A DNA stretch of 64,000 nucleotides from Thraustochytrium sp. TN22 (taxonomy: Eukaryota > Sar > Bigyra > Thraustochytrida > Thraustochytriidae), in NCBI GenBank assembly GCA_013306675.1, contig JABLUY010000179.1, positions 16,380 to 80,379 of the forward strand. Direction: 5' to 3'. Positions 30,129 to 40,069 of the stretch are shown here, in pieces. How positions within the stretch are numbered: position 1 is the first letter of the stretch; every line of letters starts with the position of its first letter. Position numbers and translations under genes: made by a program. The notes under the pieces were generated by a model, which saw nothing but the letters and a program-made list of their open reading frames with translations, had not been told where the DNA came from and did not search any database.

Positions 30129-30332
30129 TGCCTGACCGAGACGAGCCATAGACTGGGCAAGAATAGATGCGCCCTGAGTGGTCAAGTCAGGATTGTGCGC
30201 TCACAGTCAGTGTGAGCAAGACAAGATACTCATGCCCTGAGTCCAAATCAGGGCACTGCAAGTTGGGGCGGCCGGCCTACAAGGCGAGGCCTGGCCAGCT
30301 CCTGCAAGATGCCAGCCTGACTCGACACTCGT
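30129..30332. repeat. Direct repeat copy 2 with two hairpins
   Basis: The copy lies 226 bp downstream of the same positions in copy 1. Hairpins are at 30199-30217 and 30233-30255. Stems are unchanged while the loop of the first has two substitutions. Confidence 0.8.
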
Positions 30333-32079
30333 CTCACCCTCCTTTTATTCTCTCCCTCTCTTCAACTTGCCGTGGTTCACGTGGCAAACCCTTGAAGCTC
30401 CGTCCCGTGCGGCTTTTGGCCAGGTTCAAATGGAACCAAGGGAATGTAAGTTCCGGATCTGTTCTGCAGGAACGTTTTGGGATAGTTCTGCGAATAAAGG
30501 GTAGAAAAAGCATCAACACCTGTTCACCAGCAAGATGAGCCGCGTGCCGGGCATCTTTCCGTCTCATGGCAAAACTGAGGAGCTGAGGCTTCGGCCTCTC
30601 CTGCCCTGGCACGACTTCGACACTCATCTCATCTCTCTTTTTTTTTCTTCGGATCCGAGCTGTAGCGCTCTGGGCACGGTCCTCGCCTGATCCGGCCGCT
30701 GCGAGCGACCTCTCCCAGGCGTGGAACTACGACCACGTGTGCGACGCCGCGGTGATAAGCAGTCTCGCCAATTCGTTCTTTTTGGTGGTCGTCTGCGTCC
30801 CGCAGTGGGAAGAGGGACCGCGTCGCTCGCTCGCAGGTGCATCCAAGGAGACCAGGCACGCCGCACAGAGTTCAGGGTGCAGCACGCGACTGCCTGGACT
30901 CAATCTCTGCGGCAAAAGAAAGACACGTTCTCCACCAGACTTGCAAGTTGTCACGCTACATCAGTTGCGTCCGAAGGTGGCTGAAGTTCTCTCTCAAGTC
31001 TCGCTGCCAAATGGTATGCTGCTGCCTCACAGACTGCCGCTGTTGACCGCTTGTTCGTTGCCTGCCGCCCTTTGGACCGTCCTCGCCCCCGTCACATCCA
31101 GGACAAGCGCGCTCGCAGTTTTCAAATCTGTTCTTGGCGCCAGCAACATCTGCTGCTCGCGTCCTTTGCATCAGGCAGGGGTGTCGTCAAGCAGCGCAAA
31201 TGATACGCGAGCGCGAGCGATGCCGCGAGCGATGCCGCGCGAACGTTCTCACGAGCGATGCCGCGCGAGCGATGCCGCAAGCGAGGCCGCGCGAGCAAGG
31301 CCACGACCGAGACCACGCTCGCCTCGCCACGCCTCGCCTCGAGCCGATGGTTGTCCAGAGCCGGGTGCCAATTCACTTCGGGCTATCTCTTTGCCACTTT
31401 GAACCATACGGGCGCAACTACATGCAGACGGACGACACGACCGGTCGCATGTGCGTCGACTCGCCCTCGAGGTCCAGAGTTGCGGCGACGTCCGCCTCGC
31501 CCTCGAGATCCAGCATCGGGGCATTTGCCCGCGCCCTGGGCAGTCTTGCCCTCGACGTCAGCGCGCCAGGGAGGTTTCGCGCCAGCAAGAGCTCAACCGC
31601 ACCAAGGCCTCCGCGACCTACCTCACGGAGGAAGCTGGCGTGCTAATCAACGAGGCGGCTCGCCCGCAGCACAGCAAAAGCGGCGACGAGGTGGAGCGCT
31701 CTGCTCACACCTCGCTCGAGACCTCGAGCCCAATCGGAGCGGCTGCGGCTTGTGCCTCCAAGCCCAAGCTTCGACGTCTCGAAAGCCATACATCGTATCA
31801 TGGCGCTGTCTACATCCATGCGTGGGGCGACATGCCCGCAGGTGCGTTACGTCCACGCTGCATGCCACACCTAGGCCTTAGCAACTTAGCTTGACAGTGA
31901 GTAGCTGTTCCGACTAAGCAAGCGCACAGAAACCGTGGCGGCGACGCGAAGCATGAAGCGCATTACAGGCGCCTGGCCACCTGTCTACAGCCAAGAATGC
32001 GGGGGCGAATCTGAACATCAGAAACTTGTAGCGACCTTGCTAGCCAGCTAGGGAACTTGAATTTGAACTTCATTGGCCG

Positions 32080-32152
32080 GGACTCGGACTCGGACTCTGT
32101 CATGACTCGGACCGTGACCGTGACCGTGACTCGGACTCGGACTCGGACTCGA
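32080..32152. repeat. GACTCG / GACCGT hexanucleotide array
   Basis: Units GACTCG and GTGACC/GACCGT alternate over about 70 bp, broken once near 32098-32104. It lies about 540 bp before the channel ATG. Confidence 0.9.
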
Positions 32153-32409
32153 GTATTTGTTAGACCATTTTGGCAGATTACCGTTGATAGTCCCGTTCAC
32201 GCGGGACGTGGCTGACCGGGGGCCAAGGAGGCAGGGAAAGGTAGAGGCAAGGCGAGCGAGCGCCGTTCGACATCAGCGAGGCTGCTCAACCCCGAGGCAA
32301 GGCGAGGCAGGGCAGGAGCTCTCGCGCCCGTGCGCCGCGGCCCTGCGGTCGCAGTGCTCGCTCGTGGGCGCGGGCGGCGCCGGAGGGCGCGCTCGCGCGC
32401 TCGTGGACT

Positions 32410-32466
<57 letters not shown>
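32410..32466. repeat. (GACGCC)9 hexanucleotide array
   Basis: About nine nearly perfect CGACGC units upstream of the channel ATG. They create an in-frame Arg-rich extension that has no ATG. Confidence 0.92.
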
Positions 32467-32467
<1 letters not shown>

Positions 32468-32544
32468 TGCCTCTCAAACGCGGCAAGCTCGTGCGAGGCG
32501 AGCGGGTGTGTGAGGGAGCGCAACGTGCAGAAGGTCGGCACAGG

Positions 32545-32606
32545 CGAGAGCGAGAGCGAGAGCGAGAGCGAGAGCGAGAGCGAGAGCGAGAGCGAGGGCG
32601 AGAGCG
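32545..32606. repeat. (GAGAGC)n hexanucleotide array
   Basis: About ten GAGAGC units, one with a G substitution, ending about 85 bp before the channel ATG, probably in the 5' UTR. Confidence 0.92.
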
Positions 32607-32689
32607 ACCAAGACACGGCCAACGCTGCATGGCCAAGCGGGGGCGCGGACAGACGACGTAGTTCTCGCCTCCGCGCAGCAAGCGGCAGC

Positions 32690-35600
32690 ATGGGCACGGA
32701 TGCGGAGCGGCGAAGAAGCGAGACGCCAGGGTCACAATGGTCGGAGACGAGCGAGACTCGCCGACTGCAGAACGCCGGAAGCGTGAGGTCGCTGGGCGTC
32801 TTCTCGCGGGAAAATCCTGTGCGCCTGGTCTGCGTGCGAATCACCAATCACAGGGTGTTTCGGGGCTTAGTGCTGGGGCTAATTTTGGCGAATTGCGTCT
32901 TCTTAGCGCTTACAGAGCCATTCCCGACGTGCTGCACAGAGAGCGAGCTGGTGGACGACGGCATCATCAAGATCGACCTGACCAACTTCACCCACAAGTG
33001 CAACATGTACAATGAGTACGTCGATGAGGCAGGCGCATCGCTCGACGGCACGTGCTGCATCAGGAGCGAGGATCTTGTGGGCGATGACTATCACAAGTGC
33101 GCATCGGTCGCGCTCAAGCAGGTGCAGGAATCCGCCGAGGTGCTTTTCAACGTCCTCTTCACAGTGGAGATGAGCATAAAAATCGTAGCGCTTGGCTTCG
33201 TCTCCAGCAAGGGTACCTATCTGCGCGACGGGTGGAACATGCTGGACTTTGTCGTGGTCTTTGTCGGCTGGCTCTCGTACGTGCCGGGCATCGCCAACCT
33301 GTCCGCGCTGCGCACCTTTCGCGTCCTGCGGCCGCTGCGCACGCTTTCGAGCATCCCGGGGATGCGCCCCATCGTGAGTGCGCTCATCTCGTGCATCCGC
33401 TCCATGGCGCACGTTCTCATGCTTTGCGCCTTCCTCTTTACGGTCTTTGGTATCATTGGCCTGCAGCTTTTCTCCGGCACGCTCACAGGGAGGTGTCACT
33501 ACGTGGACGTGACGGGCGCCGATGGGTCCGCGCTGCTCAATGCGTCCACGCTTGAGTACATGAGCATCGTCGAGAGCGACGAGGCGCCCTGCCCGCTGCC
33601 GTGCGCCGTCAACACGGACTCCGACTCCACGGCGTGGTTTGACCCTCTCGCCTGGACGCGGCCAGGCAGAGACTGCCTCAGCCTTGCCGGCGTGCAGTGC
33701 CATGCGCGCGATCCGGTGCTCGTCGTAAACCCATTCTACGCCGGCATGGATGCCTCCGGCACTGTTGACGTGAGCGTGGCGCTGCCGACCGAGATGCTCG
33801 CGGATCTTCCCGCGAGCGTGGGCGACGCGTCCAACTTCACGGCAAACGCCGCTGGAGGGGTCTTAACGCAGACCTACGCAGTCAATCGGCCAGTCGTGGA
33901 ACTCACCTCGTTTTGCATGAATACTGGCGAGAACCAGCTGGGTGACGGCTTCGCCACCTTCGACTCCATTGGCTACGCCTGGCTCACAATCCTCACATCC
34001 ATCACGCTCGAAGGCTGGACCGACGTCATGTATGGCCTGCAGGCCTCCGTCGGCCGGCCCTTTCTTATCTTCCTCTACTTCTTCTTCATGGTCTGGATGT
34101 GCTCCTTCTTCATGTTGGAGCTCACCCTCGCCGTCATTAATGAGGCCTACGAGAAGGCGAGCGAGCAGGACCAGGCGCTCATTGCCGAGGAGGAGGAGCG
34201 CAAGAGCCACGCCCAGGCTGGTGGCGGCCGACTGGTTGGCCCTGACGGTGTCGCGCACGAAGGCGCGGGGAGTCCGACGGGCGCCGCAGACAAGGCACGG
34301 CCAGGAGCGCTGGCCCATGAGGAGTCTCTGCGCCACGGCGCAAGCGCACAAGAGGGTGTGGGCCCGAACAGGCATCACGAGCTGCACCGTGACTCCACGG
34401 CTGCGACGCTCATCGCTGATGGTGCCGAGTTGGCGCCGTATGGGCCCAAGCCGATCCGGTGGCTCTTCTGGCTCGTCTACAAGTCGGACGTTTTCACGGG
34501 AATCATCACCCTTCTGATCGTCTGCAACACCATCACACTGGGCATGGAACACCACAACATGTCGAAGGCGGAGCGTGCCTTCCAGGAGGGCGCCAACTTG
34601 TTCTTCACTGTGGCCTTCACGATTGAGATGGTGCTCAAGATTATCGGCCTGGGCCCGCACCAGTACCCGAAGGACTTCTTCAACATCTTTGACTTCGTCA
34701 TCGTGATTATCTCGCTCGTGGAACTCTTTGTGGACGCCGAGGACGGCGGCTCCGGCCTGGGCGCGCTGCGCACCTTCCGCCTCATGCGCGTCTTTAAGTT
34801 GGCACGCTCATGGAAAGATCTGCGCCGCCTGCTGCACACCATCTTGCTATCCATTCTCGACGTGACCAACGCGGCCATCCTGCTGGTCATCATCATGTTC
34901 ATCTTCACGCTGCTAGGCATGCAGCTTTTCGGTGGCATGTGGACCGCGGACCACTTTTGCGAGGATCCGGAGGATTACGAGGGCTGCCTCGCTGACACGC
35001 CACGCGCCAACTTCGACACCTTCTGGTGGGGATTCGTAACCGTCTTCCAGGTTCTCACGGGCGAGAACTGGAACGAGCTCATGTACATCGGCAAGCGTGT
35101 CAACGGCGAAATCGCCTGGGTCTACTTCGTCGCGCTCAACCTTATCGGCACCTACATGGTGCTCAACCTCTTCCTTGCAATTCTGCTCGCGCGGTTTGAG
35201 GCTGACGACAAGGTCGAGGCAATCGAGGAGGCGCGCGAGGCTCAGCGCCAGGCCACCTTGCGTTTGCTTGACGTTCGCAGTCCTGCCGTGGCTCCTCTGC
35301 CCGCCAGCAGCGAGCCCGCCAATGCCGCCTCTGGCTCCGCAGCAGCAGCAGCTACGGACAAGCAGCAGCCGCAGCGCGACGAGGGCGAGGTCGCCGCCAA
35401 GGCCAACGCGGCCGGTATCCAGCGGGGCACCCCCCCCGTCGGGGGGCGCCGCATCAGCTCGCAAGACATGCGACGCACCATCGCACGTGCTGATACCATG
35501 GGCACCGAGGGCGATCCCGACCCGGACGACTTCGTGCCCAAGCCGCAAAACCCGAACAAGATGACCATGCACCCTACGGCACGGGCATTCTTCATCTTCC

Positions 35601-37786
35601 CACCTGAGATGCGCGCGCGCCAGGCTGCCTTTGAGCTGGTGAACAGCAGCAAGTTTGACAACTTCATCCTCCTACTCATCGCCATCTCGACCGCGCTATT
35701 GGCGGCCGAAGAGCCCTACGTGGCGGACTGCAAGGAGACCACGTGTCAGTCCTTCTTCCAGTTCCTCTACGTGATGGACATCACACTCAACATCTGCTTC
35801 ATCGCGGAGATGTTGCTCAAGATGTTCGCACTCGGGCTCATCATGCACAAGTACGCGTACCTGCGAAGCGGCTGGAATGTGCTGGATTTCATCATTGTCG
35901 TGGTGTCCATTCTGTCGCTGGTCATGGGCGGGGATACTGCCTTCAAGGCGCTCAAGTCGCTGCGCTCACTGCGCGCCCTGCGCCCGCTGCGCGTCATCAG
36001 CCGCAGCCCCGGCATGCGCCTCGTGGTGAATGCCATCATTGCGGCCATTCCGGCCATCGCCAACGTCTCCGTGGTCGTCCTCCTCTTTATGCTCATCTTT
36101 GCCATCATCGGCGTGCAGAACTTCGCGGGCGGCCTCAACTCCTGCAACGACCCGGATCTCCAGGGCAACGGCTTCACCATGGACCACTGCGTCGGTGAGT
36201 GGATCCCTAGCTTCGATTCTTGTGGCGTGCATCCGACGCCGGAGCTCGTCGAAGAGTGCCTGCGCAACGGGACTGACGCGAGCCTGCCGTTCCCGCGCAT
36301 CTGGGGGCCCAACGGCGGCGTGCCCAACTCATACAACTTCGACAACGTGGGCCAGGCGCTACTCCTTGTTTTCGAGGTGGTCTCCGGCGAGATGTGGCCC
36401 GACATCATGTATTCCACCATGGACATTGCCGGCCCAGATGTCCCGATGCTGGACTGGCCACACCGCCAGAACGGCTCGGTCGCCATCTGGTACATGCTGG
36501 TGACGCTCGTTTGCTCCTTCCTCATGATCAACGTCTTTGTCGGTGTCATCATCGACAACTTCAACGACATGAAAGACAAGCAGAACGGCAGCGGTCTGCT
36601 GACAGAAGACCAGAAGCTCTGGCTGGCCACCATCAAGAAGACGATGGAGGAGAAGCCCATCAAGCAGTCCGTGCCGCCCACTGGTGCAATGCGTGCCCGC
36701 GTGTGGCACCTGATCAACTCGCGCGGCTTCGAGGTTGCGATCATGGGCTTCATCCTGCTCAATACTATCGTCATGATGCTGCAGGCTGAGGGTATGTCCG
36801 AGGTCGAGGTTGCCGTGCTGGATTCCCTCAATCTCGCTTTCCTCTGCATCTTCACGGTCGAGGCGGCGCTCAAGCTCTTCGCACTGCGAAGCGAGTACTT
36901 CAAGGCGGGTTGGAACTGCTTTGACTTCTCACTCGTCATCTTTGGATTCCTGGGCCAGCTTGGCGGCCTGGGTCCCATCGCCTCGCTGCTGCGCATCTTC
37001 CGAGTCGCGCGCATGTTCCGCCTTGTGCGCACAAGCCCCGGCCTGCTGGCAATCTTCCGCACGCTCATCTATTCCATCCCGTCCATTCTCAACGTTGGCG
37101 GCATTTTCTTGCTGCTCATCCTCATCTACGCCATCCTTGGCATGAACCTCTTCGCACGCATCAAGCACGGCGACCTCCTCAACTCCGACGCCAACTTTGA
37201 GGGTTTCTTTATCTCCGTCGGCACACTCTTCCGCGTCAGCACGGGCGAGTCCTTCAACGGCATCATGCATGACTGCATGGTTCAGGAGCCATACTGCTCC
37301 GAGGAGTACGGCAATTGCGGCTACCCGGTGTTCGCGCCCATTTACTTCTGCAGCTACTATATCCTCTCTGCTTACACGCTCCTCTCCATGATCACCGCCA
37401 TCATCCTCGACCAGTTTTCCGACCAGGGCGCCGCCGCCACGGCCGCGGTACGCGAGGAACACATCGATGCCTTCAAGACCGAGTGGGCCAAGCTTGACCC
37501 GGCCGGCACGATGCTTATCCGTGAGGAGCTCCTCGTCAAGCTTGTTTCACATGTCCCCTACCCGCTCGGCGTCCAGGGAACGCCGCGCAACGTCGCCAAC
37601 GGCCTGTCCGTGCGCAAGCTTGCCAACGCGCTCATCCAGCGCCTCGATGTCCCCACCGTGCAAGGCAACGTCGCATTCAGTGAGGTGCTCACTGAGCTCA
37701 CCAGCAAGGCCATGCCGCTTGTTGATATCCCAATCACACCTCTATGCTTACTCGTATCCGCCTACCACGCGGGGGTCCCTCGGTGA
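32690..37786 (+). CDS. Four-domain voltage-gated Ca2+-type channel, 3' end disrupted
   Basis: This is a CaV/NaV-family alpha subunit of four six-helix repeats. The S4 voltage sensors are ALRTFRVLRPLRTL (near 205), GALRTFRLMRVFKLARSW (near 690), LKSLRSLRALRPLRVISR (near 1088) and LLRIFRVARMFRLVR (near 1433). The pore loops read TLEGW, TGENW, SGEMW and TGESF, giving filter residues E441, E792, E1234 and E1520. This EEEE ring is typical of Ca2+ selectivity. After the last helix comes an EF-hand-like segment (FKTEWAKLDPAGTMLIREEL). From residue 1680 the frame reads into a transposon, giving about 18 foreign residues before the stop at 37784. The normal C-terminus with an IQ motif lies beyond the insertion. 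The ATG at 32690 is chosen; the upstream open frame is only repeat. Confidence 0.93.
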   Translation: MGTDAERRRSETPGSQWSETSETRRLQNAGSVRSLGVFSRENPVRLVCVRITNHRVFRGLVLGLILANCVFLALTEPFPTCCTESELVDDGIIKIDLTNFTHKCNMYNEYVDEAGASLDGTCCIRSEDLVGDDYHKCASVALKQVQESAEVLFNVLFTVEMSIKIVALGFVSSKGTYLRDGWNMLDFVVVFVGWLSYVPGIANLSALRTFRVLRPLRTLSSIPGMRPIVSALISCIRSMAHVLMLCAFLFTVFGIIGLQLFSGTLTGRCHYVDVTGADGSALLNASTLEYMSIVESDEAPCPLPCAVNTDSDSTAWFDPLAWTRPGRDCLSLAGVQCHARDPVLVVNPFYAGMDASGTVDVSVALPTEMLADLPASVGDASNFTANAAGGVLTQTYAVNRPVVELTSFCMNTGENQLGDGFATFDSIGYAWLTILTSITLEGWTDVMYGLQASVGRPFLIFLYFFFMVWMCSFFMLELTLAVINEAYEKASEQDQALIAEEEERKSHAQAGGGRLVGPDGVAHEGAGSPTGAADKARPGALAHEESLRHGASAQEGVGPNRHHELHRDSTAATLIADGAELAPYGPKPIRWLFWLVYKSDVFTGIITLLIVCNTITLGMEHHNMSKAERAFQEGANLFFTVAFTIEMVLKIIGLGPHQYPKDFFNIFDFVIVIISLVELFVDAEDGGSGLGALRTFRLMRVFKLARSWKDLRRLLHTILLSILDVTNAAILLVIIMFIFTLLGMQLFGGMWTADHFCEDPEDYEGCLADTPRANFDTFWWGFVTVFQVLTGENWNELMYIGKRVNGEIAWVYFVALNLIGTYMVLNLFLAILLARFEADDKVEAIEEAREAQRQATLRLLDVRSPAVAPLPASSEPANAASGSAAAAATDKQQPQRDEGEVAAKANAAGIQRGTPPVGGRRISSQDMRRTIARADTMGTEGDPDPDDFVPKPQNPNKMTMHPTARAFFIFPPEMRARQAAFELVNSSKFDNFILLLIAISTALLAAEEPYVADCKETTCQSFFQFLYVMDITLNICFIAEMLLKMFALGLIMHKYAYLRSGWNVLDFIIVVVSILSLVMGGDTAFKALKSLRSLRALRPLRVISRSPGMRLVVNAIIAAIPAIANVSVVVLLFMLIFAIIGVQNFAGGLNSCNDPDLQGNGFTMDHCVGEWIPSFDSCGVHPTPELVEECLRNGTDASLPFPRIWGPNGGVPNSYNFDNVGQALLLVFEVVSGEMWPDIMYSTMDIAGPDVPMLDWPHRQNGSVAIWYMLVTLVCSFLMINVFVGVIIDNFNDMKDKQNGSGLLTEDQKLWLATIKKTMEEKPIKQSVPPTGAMRARVWHLINSRGFEVAIMGFILLNTIVMMLQAEGMSEVEVAVLDSLNLAFLCIFTVEAALKLFALRSEYFKAGWNCFDFSLVIFGFLGQLGGLGPIASLLRIFRVARMFRLVRTSPGLLAIFRTLIYSIPSILNVGGIFLLLILIYAILGMNLFARIKHGDLLNSDANFEGFFISVGTLFRVSTGESFNGIMHDCMVQEPYCSEEYGNCGYPVFAPIYFCSYYILSAYTLLSMITAIILDQFSDQGAAATAAVREEHIDAFKTEWAKLDPAGTMLIREELLVKLVSHVPYPLGVQGTPRNVANGLSVRKLANALIQRLDVPTVQGNVAFSEVLTELTSKAMPLVDIPITPLCLLVSAYHAGVPR
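37725..37728. repeat. Left target-site duplication (ATAT, possibly GATATC)
   Basis: Channel sequence GTTGATAT precedes the element, and the same ATAT resumes at 40066. Because GATATC is a palindrome next to C/G-ended inverted repeats, the duplication can be read as ATAT with CCCAATC ends or GATATC with CCAATC ends. Confidence 0.75.
37729..37740 (+). repeat. Left terminal inverted repeat of the element
   Basis: CCCAATCACACC; it pairs with 40054-40065 with mismatches at positions 8 and 11. Confidence 0.75.
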
Positions 37787-38183
37787 CGCCCGGCACAGGG
37801 GGCACTAAAGCGTATTAAGAGGGTACTTTACTCCCGATTTGCTCCAAAAAAGTGGCCTAGAGTCTGGCGAAGTTAGTTCCGCATTCGATCAAAAACGCAG
37901 CGATGGGGCCGAGCTTGAAGAGGCCCACTCGAAGCGACCCAAGGCTCCTGCCCCCTATTCATTTTGGCCGAAGGCGTGGTGGTTAGGATGAGATGAGCTC
38001 GGCAGTTCGCCCAGAGCGGCTTTGGGGGGAGCTCGCGCGCGACTTCGTCGCGGAGCGCGCTGGAGCCGCAGGCGCTGCGGCGCGCGGCTGCAGGCGGCCC
38101 TGGCGGGTGCCTTGTGCCTGCTCTCAGCTCGCACGCCCCTGCCGCAGCGCTTGGACGTGGAGTCGGGCCCGCACTGCGACATC

Positions 38184-39859
38184 ATGGCATCGGCGAGGCC
38201 TAACCACCGCGTGGAGGACGACAGCGACAGCGACAGCGACAGCGAGTTCGTGCCCCTGGACAAGCGGGACACAGGGGACGAAGACGAAGAAGGAGAGGAG
38301 CTTGGCGACGAGGATGCTCGTGCTGAGGCCGCTGCGCAGCAAGACTTCGAAGACATACTTGCGTTGGTCGACGAACCGACGCGTGGTGCGAGTGCATGTT
38401 CGAGGTCGGCCTCATTCAGCACAAGACCGTTCCGGGGCTCGCAGTCTCGCCGGATGGAGTCGCTCGCGTCCGGCTTCCAGGCGCGGAGTGCGACGCATCG
38501 TCAGTACTATGCAGCGTCGAGATCAAGACGCGCGTCGCGCCTGGAGGCGCGGTAGACGCACGTATCGTGAGCACCCAGATGAACACGTGGGGGACGAGAC
38601 TTGGTGGAAGGCCATACCTGCCGAGCACCGCGCGCAAGTCTTGCACCAAGCTGTGGTCCTCCAAATCGATCACGTGCTCTACGTTGCTGCCAGCACGAGT
38701 TCGTGTTTGTACGCCTGCCTCGTTGAAGTGCCTCCGGACGCCCGGCTCGCCATGGAGCGCGCTCTGAAACCGTGGGCGGACAAGCTCACGACATGGGCGC
38801 ACCAGAGCATCGACAGCGGGTGCGCCGCCCAAGCCACCTGCCATCTTCGGCGAGGAGGAGGGGGCGGTGCTGAGCTCGCACTTCCGGCTGTGGCGCGCCA
38901 TGCGCAAGCTTGTCGCTCTGAAGGGGCCCATGCGGCCCGTGCATGTCATCAAGTGCTTACCGCAGGAGCTATACAACGTCGCAAAGGGCGGCGTCGACGG
39001 AAGCACACAGTACGTGGAGCAGATCACCAACACGCAGTGCATGAATCTGAGCTGCGACCAGAACATCGCGTTGCGCACGTACAAGCAGCTCGTTGTCAAC
39101 GCCATCGTGGTCTACCGCTACTTACAGGCTGCGAGGAAGAGCAACCTCGAAGACAGCGACGGGCTAAAGGCCCTCCGCGACAAGGTGAACCGCTCTGAAG
39201 CGCTCAGCACTGTCTCGTTCCGCCTCACTGTCGACATGGTCCGTCACGTCTACAGGAGCAGGCAGCTCGATACGGCGCAGGTGGAGTTCAACATGCAGCC
39301 AAGCATGCCCAAGCCCACTGGGCTCACCAGGGAAGCGGCGAGGGACCTCGTGACCGCCGGTAAGCGCAAGCGAACCCCCGAGTTGCAGAAGTTCTTCAAC
39401 CACGGCCAAGCCCGCGACATCCGCCTCGATGCCGCACTGCAACATGACTCAGAGGCAGCGGGAAAGGCATCCTTCAACGCCAACAACAAGAGGATTCCCG
39501 CCAAGCGGCTCTGCGTCATCTGCGGCAAGCAAACGCACCGTCGTTGCACCATCTGCGGTGTGCCTCTGCACGTGTTCATGAGAAAGAATGAACGCACAAC
39601 CTGCTTTTCCAAGTGGCACACGCGCGTGCGCGTCGAGCCTCACGAAGGCTTCAAGAAGCGCAAGACAAACGTCAACGGAACACCTTCGCCCATTTGCCTC
39701 GATCATGTCGATTCGAGCAGCGCCAGTGCCTCGTCCGGTACCCCTACAGCGCAGAGCAGGAACGACCACGTAGCCCAAGCCAGCTACACCGACACCCCAT
39801 CAAGCCATAGTTCAAGATCCTCTCGCAGCAGCCTCAGCACGAGTCCATCGTGCCCTTGA
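38184..39859 (+). pseudogene. Transposon protein: YqaJ-like nuclease plus piggyBac-like C-terminus, frameshifted
   Basis: The conserved blocks occupy different frames. An acidic start (ATG at 38184, DSDSDSDSEF) is in frame 3. A YqaJ-like PD-(D/E)XK part with SPDG and EIKTR (38381-38570) is in frame 2. Its continuation (WWKAIPAEHRAQVLHQAVVL, to about 38820) is in frame 1. The C-terminal part (38822-39859) is in frame 2. The last part has YNVAKGGVD, like the final acidic motif of piggyBac transposases. It ends with a cross-brace Cys/His cluster (CVICG, CTICG, CF.KWH) and a Ser-rich tail. About three frame changes and no internal stops within blocks point to a recently broken gene or to sequence errors. 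An upstream ATG at 37993 in frame 1 is an alternative start. Confidence 0.65.
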
Positions 39860-40053
39860 TGCAGCCCAAGTTGGCCTCAGCATCCGCACAGGCCAGTCGG
39901 AAGTGACCAACACTTTACGCTTCCATACAAACCCAGTAGTTGAAAGTTCCAAAAATGATTAGAATCATGATAGCAACAGGTCAGTCGAGCGCAAGCAGGA
40001 GAGCCGATTTACTAGGGATAATATGGCTATCCTGATTAAACTCCGTCTAGGGC

Positions 40054-40065
40054 GATGGGATTGGG
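40054..40065 (-). repeat. Right terminal inverted repeat of the element
   Basis: On the minus strand it reads CCCAATCCCATC, matching the left end at 10 of 12 positions. Confidence 0.75.
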
Positions 40066-40069
40066 ATAT
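40066..40069. repeat. Right target-site duplication (ATAT)
   Basis: It repeats the four bases before the left end. Channel coding sequence continues directly after it. Confidence 0.75.

Larger units (their letters stand above)
29796..32689. other. 2.9-kb gene-free, repeat-rich region
   Basis: This separates the MFS pair from the channel gene. It contains two hairpin-bearing direct repeats (29893-30332), repeated GCGAGCGATGCC units (about 31205-31285), TAGGCCTTAG at 31872, and three hexanucleotide arrays (32080-32152, 32410-32466, 32545-32606). A frame at 30167-30538 starts with ATG but overlaps the repeat, and its counterpart in the other copy differs mainly by amino-acid-changing bases. It is therefore not supported as a gene. 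Confidence 0.55.
37729..40065 (+). mobile_element. 2.34-kb piggyBac-related DNA transposon inserted in the channel gene
   Basis: The left end CCCAATCACACC and the right end (read inward on the minus strand) CCCAATCCCATC form imperfect 12-bp terminal inverted repeats. They are flanked by ATAT on both sides. Removing the element and one flank copy joins the channel codons in frame (..Asp-Ile | Pro-Glu-Asp..), which fixes the boundaries precisely. The interior encodes a frameshifted protein with a YqaJ-like nuclease region and a piggyBac-like GGVD and Cys/His end. CCC-type termini recall piggyBac, but the target site is not the canonical TTAA. The internal frame breaks suggest a non-autonomous copy. 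Confidence 0.85.

Noticed and set aside
30167-30538. A 123-residue ATG-started frame, partly repeated at 29941
   Set aside because: The two copies differ mostly by amino-acid-changing substitutions and the frame overlaps conserved hairpins; it looks like chance coding in a repeat.
31449-31894. A plus-strand frame containing YLTEEAGVLINEAARP
   Set aside because: It briefly looked protein-like, but there is no usable ATG for the frame reported and no recognisable domain.
32330-32689. A 120-residue N-terminal extension of the channel
   Set aside because: It begins at GTG, has no ATG, and is made of the GACGCC and GAGAGC arrays; the ATG at 32690 fits the family.
37721-40050. The insertion as a spliceosomal intron
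   Set aside because: In-frame acceptors before 40020 meet a TAA at 40020. The only later AG (40049-40050) needs a donor phase that the nearby GT sites I checked do not supply. Inverted repeats and a target duplication explain the structure better.
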